Origin: Hyperoplus lanceolatus | Taxonomy: Eukaryota > Chordata > Actinopteri > Uranoscopiformes > Ammodytidae | Direction: 5' to 3' | Length of the DNA: 64,000 nt | Assembly (NCBI GenBank): GCA_026929865.2 | Contig: CM049410.1 | Span: forward strand, 4,906,501 to 4,970,500 | Notes under the pieces: model-generated | The model's input: the letters and a program-made list of their open reading frames with translations, nothing else | The model's database searches: none | What the model was told of the DNA's origin: nothing | Position numbers and translations under genes: made by a program | Part shown: positions 30,196 through 48,625 of the stretch, in pieces | Numbering within the stretch: position 1 is the stretch's first letter | Layout: every line of letters starts with the position of its first letter

Positions 30196-32932
30196 TCAGG
30201 ATTTATGTTGTGAGTCTTGACTCCGGCTCATCTCCTGCACAAACCACTGGGGCAAGAAAGAGTAGGAGGAGTCCCTGTGGACAGAGTAGGTCACATCTCT
30301 GTGGGGCTCGTTGGAGAACAGGTACACCACACTGGAGGGGAAGCAATAGCTATTCATTAACAACACAGAGGGTTAAAAATACAGGTAGCTTAACAATGTA
30401 GTCCATCAATATAACTCACCTTGGATCATCTTCAGTGGCGATTCGCTTCACAAAAGACAAGAAATCACAGCAGAAGTTCATGCAGACTGTTGGCTTCCAG
30501 CAGTTGTATTCATTCTGTCCCAGATAAACACAGTAAACGTACAAATATTGAAACTTTCATATTTAGAGCTTTTATTTCATTTAGTCCAAGTATTTTTCTC
30601 TTTTTCAAAATTGACTTCTCCATGCTCAGACAACTTTTGATGACTACTCATTTATCACTGCAAACAACTACTACACAACACCTTGATGAGATGGGACATC
30701 TTTGAGATAGGAAAAGTCTCCACACCGACAACTGTTCCTTCATGATCCCGAAATCCTGCCACAACACGAGGGACTCCGGGGAGAAAAGACTGGGCCCACC
30801 ACTTGAGCAGTTTGAACCTGAGGGCCAACACCAACAAAACAGGGGGGAAAAAAAACTTTAAAACTTAAATATCCAACAAGCTCAACAAAATGAGAGGGTT
30901 ATTTATGTGAGGTGTTACTGTTTGCGTGGTGTACCTGTGGAGATTGCTGCGTTGTTTGGGGGTGCAGATCTCAGCAGAGGTCTTCAGCTCCACATAGCAG
31001 GCAGGAGGAGCCGGAGCGTTGGGATCTTTATCTCTGCAGTCCACCTCTCCAGAGAACAGAAGTCTGTGATCGACCAGGCGAGTCGTCACCACAGTGCAGA
31101 AGGCCTCGTTAGTGTTGACCACTCCCCCAGGGTCAGGTAGACTGTGGACGCTATCTACAGCAGCGACGGACAAAGGGTGAAGCGTAATCATTATAACATC
31201 TGCTTATCAGCGTATGTGCTTCAAATGACCTGTCAAATACTATATAATGAGATAATGATGCACTGTTGCGTAAGAAAGCCATTCATGCCATGTAAAGGAA
31301 AAATGTAAGAAAGTTATTAGGAATTATAAAAAATATTCACAGCAATTTAAAATGATGACTTGAAGATTTGGCCTTTTTACTTAAAATGATGAAAAAAACA
31401 TTATACTGCTATGAAATATAGTAAGTTCATATAATCAAAACTACAAATGTCCAGATGGTAACAATTCTGATCATCAATCAAGACACTTTTATTTTGAACT
31501 AAGAACATTTCACTTTTTTTTAGTAGTTCTGTGCTAAAAAAACGGACAAGGGAATATATCGTCACGTCGTTATATCAGCTCCAAAAATCAACATTACAAA
31601 AAAAAGAATATTCAGCTTTTACTAGTTATGAACTAAAACAGCTTCAGTAGATGTCACAGTACAGTTAGTTGCCTCAAATGGCAAGGTTTTGAATTAAACT
31701 AAATAGTTTTGACTCAATTTGTCTGCTGTGATGTTTTAAAACCACAAGGATCCTACACAGCAAAACAATGTATTGTGATAAATCATGACCTTGCCAAACA
31801 ATACCCAGCCCTATTCATGAATATGTCAACATTGGAGATTCAATGATGACTGGTCAGTTATGAAGGTTATAAAGAAAACGAAGTAAAGAGCAGTTCCTAA
31901 ATAGTACATTGTATACATCCACCTACCTGCACATGTGTATTGCTCGAACTTGTATCCCCAATACATCATCTCTTCGTGCCTCTCTGTGCGGTTTTTTCGC
32001 TCCGTATAAGCAGCTTCTGTTTCCACTTCACTGATGTAAAGCGAGCCCCTGTACCTGGTGACTGCCAGCAGCCAGCCCTCCCGGTTCTCATAGGGGGTGC
32101 ACAGCAGCTTGGTCAGGTGGCCCCGCCATGTCACAAAGTCCACATCTAAAGCGCTGGGAAGAGCGGAGGTTGATCAAGAATAGGTTTTCAACAGCAAACA
32201 CAGCTGTTGTTAGACATATTTAATTAAATAAAGGTGGATCAACGGTTATGGAGAACGCTTATTGTCAAGATTACTTTTTGTCAAAATCAGTGAATATCTC
32301 CTCATTATCCGCAACCTGTCTGAAAAAATTGGGCATGTCATACCAGTTTACAAAGCCTAGGCTGTGTACTAATATGGGGTATTTTGTCCCAAACACACCG
32401 TACAGACAATTAGCGGATGGTGAGAAGATATTTATTGATTTTGACAAAGTGAGTATCTATCTTACCACGATGCGGCTGTGCTGACCTTAGACCTATTGGC
32501 CAAGATCCACCGTAGGATGTGGTCCAGCCTCTCCTTCACACCATCGTCTCTCTTTCTAAAGCGGTCCTTGTATCCATCCCTCAGGTCAAAATTAGGACTC
32601 CTGTCAGGTTCCACATAGTATCTCATCTGCCTGCCGTCGTTAAAGAATCGGCGCTCGGAGTCGAGGGAGAAACATCCTACCTCGATAGGTTGTTTGTACA
32701 CAGGAAAGGCTCTTTCATAGAGCTCCTTTCTGGTGCTCAAACTCTGAGAGCTGGGGGGGCTCCTCCCAGGCGCTGGCCCAGACTGGTACGGGTGGTGGCC
32801 ATGGTGGCGTTCTGTTCCTAAGGGTTTATCCTTCCGGGGATTTCTCCGATTGTCATCATCTCTCTCTCTCCTGAATGCTGACAGGCTGTTTTGGTAGCCA
32901 GAGTTGGGATTGTGGGGTCTGCGCTGGTTCAT
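30196..32932 (-). CDS. dxo: dxo, decapping and exoribonuclease protein (426 aa)
   Basis: Rai1/DXO-family nuclease that removes incomplete, unmethylated or NAD caps and degrades the RNA 5'-3'. Exons: 32466-32932, 31927-32153, 30935-31154, 30682-30817, 30420-30514, 30196-30331; 1,281 nt, phases agree. Active-site motifs are present in order: SLYISEVETE, GYKFEQYTCA, LLFSGEVDC, ACYVELKTS, and KLLKWWAQSFLPGVPRVV. All acidic metal ligands expected from the family appear conserved. The N-terminus (first ~80 residues) is Arg/Asn/Pro-rich and longer than in human (396 aa). A splice acceptor-like ctag sits 6 bases before the ATG, so the 5' UTR is probably spliced. Divergent neighbour of stk19; AATAAA ~205 bases after the stop. 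Confidence 0.96.
32223..32460. repeat. Dispersed repeat in the first dxo coding intron
   Basis: aaaggtggatcaacggttat followed by ggagaacg, and tttttgtcaaaatcagtgaa followed by tatctcc, match 48,120-48,190 (aaaggtggagtcagcgattc and onward) with modest divergence. No coding capacity was seen. Confidence 0.45.
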
Positions 32933-34888
32933 AGTTACCTAGTGGTGAAGAGAGCAATGAAACAAACTGATGACATTCAAATCCTATTGATAGTTATGCT
33001 CTCCTGCTTTATTTTTTTTATGTATATTAGTGTTCCCAGTTTAGGATGTTGGAAGGACTTAAGGTTCGACTCAAAATGTTACATGGTGGCTGTCTACAGG
33101 AAGGGACTGCGCAGACTCTACTTTGTGAGGAAGCTTATCTACTGTACAGCGCAAAAGTATTCCATACCCCTTGATTTTTTCACATTTGTCATGTTACAAC
33201 CACACGTAAATGCATTTCATGTTATGTGATAGACCAACATAAAGTGGCGGATAATTGTGAAGTGGAATGAAAAGGATAGATGGTTTTCAATATTTTTAAA
33301 AATAGAAAAACGAAAAGTGTGGCGTGCTAGAATGTGATAGAATGGCCCAGTCAAAAATGAGACCCAAATCCAATTGTGAATTGGATTGACTGTATGAAGT
33401 CAGAGACACAAATGTCAGTTTCTAGGTGCAAGACTGGAAAAAAACAAACCCCAAAAGACTTGCAGCTGTAATTGCACTTTTAAGTTTTTTATTTAAAAAA
33501 AAAAATTCAAACCATGTAGCCTATCACTTTCATTCCACTTTACAATTATGCCCAACTTTCTGTTGGTCTATCACATTAAATCTCGATCAAATACATTTTT
33601 TTACACATTACATTTAGCCAACGTTTTGTGGTGAATTATCGCAATGTAAAATTGCCCAATAACTCTGTATACTATTCGTGCATTGTGTATTTAGAGTTGG
33701 CCCTACTTGAAAAAAAAAAAAAACGTATCTTAGTGTTCACAGCTATTCCATCTTGGGAAAATAGGGAAAATATATTGACGTGGAGCAGGACTATAAACTA
33801 TAAATAGCTTGGCGCTCACCTGGATGATGCACCACAACTACAGCCTGTTATGTTCCAGTGTGTACGCGCATTACTTTTTTTAAAGTAAGCAAAGTACAGC
33901 AAATTAGTGTATGTTGCTTGGGCTAAACCAACATGTGAAACTAAATGGCTGGTAAATAAGTAGAAACATACCTTTAGTGAGCTAAAAACAAAACAAAAGC
34001 AGCTAACGTTAAGCCAACGTCACGTTTATATCAACGCCAGTTCCGTCCCAGTAATAAACATGATTTAGTGTGAACACGACTCTCATAAGATGCATCATTG
34101 GATGTTCTAATTAACACAAAAAAGGCTAAAAAGAATGCAGTGTGTAACGCTAGGTGGGTCTAAGCAGCTAACTAGCGCGATAAGCTAACAGCTAACTTAA
34201 GGGAGCTTCCGCGTGCAGTTCGTCATCCAAAACGCTAGTGGCAGCCGAGACCCATCCGGCTAAGAACCGTGAATAAAATAAGTATTTCTAAATTGTTCGC
34301 CGAAGCTGTGAACACGGTGTGTCTCCGAGTGAAAATATATGCGATGGGAAGACTAGTATTAATGTCATAACTAGTTTTCAGGTAAGAGTTTTAGTAGTCA
34401 AATGTTTGTTTATGCGTTCACTTCACTGTACGAGTGGCATTAGCAAGTTAGCATTTGCTCGGCTAACACTAGCCAACAGCCAAAGTAAATGAATCAAATT
34501 ATGATTGAGTGTGTCATAATAACAATGTGTTTCTTAAGTGAATATGACTGTCTGAGTTCATTTTCTCACAGCTGTAATTTTGTTTTACAACAATAACTGG
34601 AGTAAGGTTTCTACCGAAGATACTGTAGTAGCTCAAGTGACACTTCAGGGTTCCTATCCTTAAAAGGTCTTAAATCGGGCATTCCAAAATATTTTGTATA
34701 TCTAACTCGCCTTAAACTGTAGGAAACCTGCATTTGTAAGCAACATTGATGTTTAGGCCTACTGTAGCCTACTTGCACCACTATTTTTCTGATTCCAATT
34801 TGCAACTCATGTGGACAAAAACAGCTGTATGCGTGAACAATCTCACTCCGCAAGTCATGATTACCTTGCCATAATTTCTCCTCCAGGC
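32933..34888. promoter_or_regulatory. Shared divergent promoter region of dxo and stk19
   Basis: The two genes point away from each other with ~1.96 kb between start codons. The first introns and 5' UTRs of both genes probably lie here, with starts near 34,000-34,380 where CG dinucleotides are denser than around them. A Tc1-like fragment sits at 33,145-33,600. No TATA box is evident. The exact starts were not determined. Confidence 0.4.
33145..33600. mobile_element. Tc1/mariner-like MITE or deletion derivative
   Basis: Starts tacagcgcaaaagtattcca, a Tc1/mariner-type terminus. Internally, atgtgatagaccaacataaa and agtggaatgaaaaggatag near 33,225-33,280 recur inverted near 33,520-33,575. The right terminus is degraded. 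It has no transposase and is unrelated in sequence to the palindromic element at 11,312. Confidence 0.55.
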
Positions 34889-36566
34889 ATGAACAGGAAA
34901 CGAGCTCTGATTTCCGACACTTTCAAGGTGAAGAAAATAAGAAATTGCACCGAGAAGTTTGGATCTGTCTGTGATAGAGATGGTAGGTGTGACTGTTTTT
35001 AAATGTGCTTAAATTGTGTTGAAATCCCATTAAATGATGTAAAAATCATCTATTGTCTTCACTTTTAAGGACCGACAGACATCAAATCCACCTTGGAGTA
35101 CCTCATGACACTGTTCCCCAGGAGGCTCTTCAATGATGCCTTACCTCAAATTGTTCTCAAGCACCAACTCTACAGCATACACCATGACAAGACTTTGGTG
35201 GACAAGGAACTGGTAAGATTGTTATTTTGTGTCAGAAAGGTCATGTGTTTTATCAGTCTAAAATGCAAAAAAAAAAATACATCCCTTGCCATCCCATGTG
35301 GTCCATAGAATAAACTGCGGGAAAGAGGAGAGCTGTTGATGTTCCAGCTCGGGTTTGATGCGGAAGCCTTCGGACTGATTTTTGCCTCGGATTACAAAGC
35401 CAAAGTGCTGGCGGCAGAGGAGGGCAGAGCGACGCAAGCGACCACAGAGAAGTTCTTGGAGAAAGTTCTGCCCCATTGCACGGATCTGAGCTTCAGCAAA
35501 GACAAGATGCTCAGGGAGTTCCTCTTCTCAGACTCTGAGATAACGTACGAAAAAGACATGGACCTTTTATGTGTTTATATTTTTGTGCAATACTGTAGCG
35601 AAAATGATAGTTTCCTTCAAAAAAATTTGTTTTTAAATACTAAGCTCAGCAATCTTTAAACTAGATTGTTTGTGTGTCACTAAAACATGACTCAAGATAA
35701 TCCATCATTACAAATGCTTGACCTTTGCATTTGAGTAAAAGTGCAGCCATAAAAACCAGTGTCTGGTTTCAACCGGAGTTCATGAAGGTAGAGTGTCACT
35801 AAACAGCAGAAACCAAACATGTTTGTCTGTTTTGAAGTAGTTTAGAAACTTTTTGTTTAACTTTTTACATTGTCTGAATAAAACTTAGATCTAAAGCCTA
35901 AGACTTCATGTATATATATGTGCTATGTGTCAAATATCAGCAGATTCAGCACACACTCTATTTTCTGACAATCTAGGCATCTGGTGAAGTCCGGGGTCCT
36001 GACTGTGAGGGACGCAGGCAGCTGGTGGCTTTCCATTCCCAACTCTGGCAAATTCACCAAGTACTTTATACAAGGTGGGAGAGTCTCGGCAGTAATTAAC
36101 TTTAATGATGTGTGACAATTTCTATATATTTTTTTCTTCAGATTCTTGACATTGCCTTGCTAATTGTAAGGACTGTTTGGTATCCCATCTTGTTCCGTCA
36201 GGTCGTAAAGCAGTGCTCGGCATGGTGAAAAAGTCCAAATATAGCGAAGTCTTGAAGGCAGAGTTAGAGGAGCGGCGGGTAAACTCGCAAGTGAAATTCC
36301 ACATGAAATACCACATCCATGACATTGTTGGCGCAGAGCTGGTAGACAGGTAATGTTTGGTTGGAATATTAAAAAATGTGTAACATTGAAAGATCAGCTT
36401 ACTTGATCCTCTTTATAACATAACAATATTAAAGTAAAGCTTTAATAGTCTCTAAAATCAGCTTTTTCTATGTGCAAAATGATATTGCCTGTATTTGAAA
36501 AACGTCTTCTTTTTTCACAGCATACCAACAACATCAGGGACAATGTTGCGATTTGTAGATTCCTGA
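34889..36566 (+). CDS. stk19: stk19, winged-helix protein STK19 (254 aa)
   Basis: Originally named a serine/threonine kinase but lacking kinase motifs. Now understood as a tandem winged-helix, DNA-binding factor in transcription-coupled repair. Exons: 34889-34982, 35070-35212, 35309-35544, 35977-36074, 36202-36349, 36521-36566; 765 nt, phases agree. The start MNRKRALISDTFKVKK aligns with the short human form (MSWKRHHLIPETFGVK), and an acceptor ctccag lies just before the ATG. Conserved blocks are LFPRRLFNDALPQIVLK, FSDSEITHLVKSGVLTVRD, AGSWWFSIPNSGKFTKYFI and YHIHDIVGAELVDSIPTTSG. Head to head with dxo. AATAAA at 36,757-36,762, ~190 bases past the stop. Confidence 0.95.
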
Positions 36567-36756
36567 ACCACAACGAGACTGATCGGTGCTCAGTTGAAGC
36601 TACTGAAGATTAACAAAATGTGTCAGATGTTTAAAGCCTGAAAAGTTTTCCTACGAGGACTGAGTAAAGTAATTTATGTTAACAGATTAAGATTCTGTGC
36701 CAAATGTATTATAAAACCTTGTGGGTTTATGAACTGTCAATTATGTTGACATTTTG

Positions 36757-36762
36757 AATAAA
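36757..36762 (+). terminator. Probable stk19 poly(A) signal
   Basis: AATAAA ~190 bases after the stk19 stop and ahead of a CA repeat. It is only ~255 bases from the inferred end of the convergent rac1 transcript. Confidence 0.65.
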
Positions 36763-37015
36763 AAACTTTTCTTTCCCTCGAATGTGAGAATTATGACCTT
36801 ACACACACACACACACACCCTGTCCACCTTATTAGGTTTATTAATGAGTTAATTAATCCAATCCATCCGATCTTTCAGAATTGAGAACTTGCATTTACAA
36901 CTTCCAGGATAGTCTGATTGGGTGATTGTGTTCGTATAAAGATATAGTTCAAAGGCAGAACTGAGTTCATAATGTCCAACAACAAAGAGGCAAAATGGAG
37001 TCTGTTATACTTGAA

Positions 37016-37021
37016 TTTATT
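37016..37021 (-). terminator. Probable rac1 poly(A) signal
   Basis: Plus-strand tttatt is AATAAA on the minus strand. It would give the rac1 gene a 3' UTR of ~1.55 kb, ending just before the convergent stk19 end. Confidence 0.5.
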
Positions 37022-38570
37022 GGCTTTTTCAAAAAGTGACAATAGATTTTATCCATAAAACTAAAGAGTCACAACATTGGCTTGAATTAAAGCACAGCTT
37101 GATGTCTGAATACAATACAGATGAGCAACATGTACTTGACCCCTGATCTAGTAGTTCAAATACATTTTGTAAATAGGCAAAAAAATATAAATGTAGCAAT
37201 TCTAATCTTTTCAGTATATGTCGCACATACATGCTATCAGCATTAATTACAAAAAGCTAGGCTTGTAGGGAGATTAAGGTAGCGTTAACTGTAGAGGTAA
37301 TAAACAAAAGGATATTCATAGTGTTAGTTGAACAATACAGTGAGTGAAGTGTAATTTCTGTGAAGAAAAGATACAATATAGTCAAATCACATGATTATAA
37401 CAAAAAGTTGAGTACACTGTATACTACACCATAACCGACAGTAGCGTTGTAACTGTTGTTAGCAGGCATAAATGCTCCTCTTAGTGACATTGCTCAGCCA
37501 GTAGTGATGATGCTATTACAAATTTAAACGTGCTGCACAAAAGGGTTTCTGATAAATGCCCACAGAGCACTGACGGTGCTCTTGTTCCCCGCCACCATAA
37601 CCGTTCTAATCCAATATCTAATAAAGTCTTCAGCTTTGCACTCCTGGCCAGCTATACGGTGGAGACACTTGTAGAGGACATATCGCAGAGGGGACAGAAA
37701 GAAAAATACCATAAAGTTAACGGGTCCAATCGGAGCCAAACACATAAAATACTGGATTATTTAGATGTGTAATGTTTTAAAAGCACAGTTGGTGTCAGGA
37801 GATCTGTTCTCAGTCTGAAATCTTCAGTACGTCTCAGGCGTCATGGATTAACAGGAATCATGTGCTAGGACTGAAAAAATAACAAACTTAACTAATCCGA
37901 CGCAAAAAAATAAAACTTTACAAGTGGTAACTTCAAGATCGTTTGTAGGCGCTGCGATGGCACATGGCGACGCCCCCCTTGAAAAGTGAAACTGAAAAGT
38001 AATAAACTGCTATGGATCATGGAGCTGAACCAACAGCACCCATTTTGAAGGTTGATAAAGGTTTGAGACGATAGAGCAGAGATGGTTACAGCACGTCTGC
38101 AGAATGTATTTTGGCAATATTTCCTCCACGCGAAAAACAAACTCTAAGACTGTAAACAAAACAAAAAAAAAGGAGGAGGACAACCGGTGGAATAACAAAT
38201 GGAAAAAACATTCCACGGTCAGTGTTTAAAAAAACATCCAATCCGTTTTAGAAGGCCTCAAGAATTTAATTTCACTCGTCTATACGGTATACGTTGTCGG
38301 GGAAAGAACTAGGGTCTATCATCTTCCAACCCCCTTCTCTTAAAATCTGACCCCATGTCAGCTTTGATTTTTTCTTATGGAAATGCTTGGTATAACTGCT
38401 GCAGCTACACGTATGGAAGGAAAGAATCTGAAGTACATTGTATTTTGTGTGTATACCGAGTGTGCGTTTTCTCCTGTGTCTTGTGCCACCCCCCCAAGAC
38501 TAGCGCTCATGACCCCCCCCCCACCCCCTACCCAACCCAATCCCCTGTAACCATTCCAGTGGAGGAAGTC

Positions 38571-46172
<7,602 letters not shown>

Positions 46173-48625
46173 ATCTTGGATGTCTGTATCTGAACTTGAG
46201 ATCCTACAAACTGTGAGCACTGTCCCGTCTTAGCACACTGCACGGCCATGTGGAGGAAGCTGAAGCCTCATTCTGCTCACTAATGGGACGCTGTCAGATG
46301 TCTCGGCCGGCACGACGTCACTCGAGCCCAGTGCCTTTGCAGGGGAGTAGAGGACGGCAAACTGTGTAAAATGCTGAAAAGAGCTGTGGAGATGAAGTCG
46401 GCTGAAGGGTGGGGGTTTGGACACTGCTTTATCTCTCTGGGACATGGATGCGAACATTTAAAAAAATTAAAATACAGGTGAATGCTCCTCTGGAAATGTG
46501 TAGCGACTCTTTACTGTCACATGTGTTTATAATCAGGCCCTCAGTGTTTACGCCTCCCTTTCATTTAACAAGTAAAACTATCTGCACAGCATGACACAAT
46601 CTAGCACGTTCTGTCTGTCCTCCGTGGCTGGGGTTGCACTCTGTAAGTGTTCCTTGGTCTTTCAGCCAGAGGTTTGTTGTAGCATCACAGCAGCGCGGCT
46701 ACCTCAACTGTCTTACTGGACATTTACTATCTGTTACAAAGTGCAGTCTCTGAAGGGAAACACTGCATTTCTTCTGTCGTGGTCGTGCTCACAGGTCATC
46801 ACACTCGTTTGTGCTTCTGTCAGTCAGTGGCACTTGGAAAAGGTTGTTGGTAAAAAAAAATAATACGTTTTTTTCTGCATTTGTCTCAAGGTTTTATTTC
46901 TGTAAAAAAGTATGTGTGGTGATTTTTTTTAATTCACAGAAAAGAGGTTACGAATGTTTGAATCTTGGAAGTAATAAATTAATGATATCACAGATCTAAG
47001 CATTTTTCTATTTAACAAATACATTGGCATGCTTTTTTTAAGTGTGCTGTCAAGCACCTATGGAAAAAAATGTATATAATTGTATATTACACTATTACGT
47101 TTATTTAAAAAAAACATCGACATTGACACTTCTTTTCCATGTCTTTAAAATAACATATAAAAAGCGACCTCGCCCCAATTAACTTCATTTCCTTCCCCTG
47201 TTACATAGGGGTGGGAATCTCTTGGCACCTCACGATTCGATTTCGATTCAGAGGTCAACGATTCGATTCAAAATCGATTTTCAATGCATCTCAATGCAAA
47301 ACATTTTTTATGTACATACCCATGTGTGAATTTCAAAAATATATTTATATGCACATCTGAGTTTGCTACTCGGAGTTTGCTAATCACTTCCTACTTTTGT
47401 GATGATCATTAAAGACAATCAACAGATGAATTGCCTTCTCTAATATTGTATTAAGAGAAAAGCTTGTCACAAATATGACTTTCTATGAACAGTGCAATAA
47501 TCAATGCAGCTTGCATTTCAACACAATATGGAAATATGTAAAAACTAAACCAATTCAGTTTTATTTTATTTCTAATCTCGTAAATCATGTTTCTATTGGA
47601 TTTCTATTCTATTATCTATTATTTTCTTTGTCATTTCAACACATTGTACAAAAAGTATGACTTGGAATTCAGCTCTCATACAAAAAAGCAAACAGAGATA
47701 AAGCCGGTGCAGGTCATGGGTTTGCTGCTCTCAGCCCTTTTGAAGCCACTTTGGAAACAACTCGCACATGTGTGGTGTGCATGTGCAATGGCGCAGGAAG
47801 TATTAGTATTAAAAAAAAAAATATAAAAAAAAAAAAAAAACGATTATTAACTTTTCTGAATCGATTCAGAATCGTCCGAGAGAGAATCGATATTAATCGG
47901 AAAATCGTTTTTTTTCCCCACCCCTACTGTTACATGTAGGCCTTTTAAAAGCCCGAAATATAATAACTGGTCGATAATGTTACAAAATTCTGAGTCCAAA
48001 AGTAATCACCTTTTGCCCATAATGTAACAACTTATTCAATTTTGGGTCAGTTATTAGCGAGCAAAATGTTTTTTTAATAATTGCGTGTTGTATCAATAAA
48101 ATTATTCTTTCAATAGTTAAAGGTGGAGTCAGCGATTCTGGAGAGAACTTGTTGACAAAATCACTTTTTGTCAAAATTAGTTAATATCTCCTTATGATCA
48201 GCTGGCTGTCCATATATATGGGAAGTGGCAATTGTGTATGTAACATTTTGAGCCTTGAATTACATGATTCCAACACACAAGTTACTTTCTCTTGACGACA
48301 TGTGAGGGGGGAAATGTGTGCAGGGATTTCAGCTAACTGTTTTAACTCCAAGACTTTCCTATCAAAACTGTATTTTATTGTCCAACTCCAAAGCAGTAAC
48401 TTGAGCTGACATGACTTGTTTATGGTTAAGTGATAGTTGGCTTTCAGATAGTTCTCTGTGAGTTCAGAACTCAATCTTGAAATCTTGGCCGACTCCTGTG
48501 CTTGAGTTGGTTTTGTTTTGAAAAATGTACTTATTTTATTAATCAGCACAGCATATCAACATTTAGCAAATGACCACACTTTTTTTAATTTTAACTTTAT
48601 TTATTGAATACATCAAGATAGTCAA
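46173..48625. other. Intergenic: smim10-like 3' UTR, hAT MITE, dispersed repeat
   Basis: 3' UTR to about 46,990, then a hAT-type MITE (47,206-47,926), a dispersed repeat (48,120-48,190) and the end of the minus-strand uncharacterised gene. An AATAAA for that gene (plus tttatt, 48,596-48,601) lies ~25 bases past its stop codon. No other exon was seen. Confidence 0.6.
47206..47926. mobile_element. Non-autonomous hAT-type element, 721 bp, with 8-bp target duplication
   Basis: Terminal inverted repeats taggggtggg / cccaccccta are perfect. The element is flanked on both sides by the 8-base direct repeat ctgttaca (47,198-47,205 and 47,927-47,934). Eight-base duplications are a hallmark of hAT transposition. 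Interior ends are rich in atcgat / gattcga motifs. No transposase frame is present. Confidence 0.85.
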
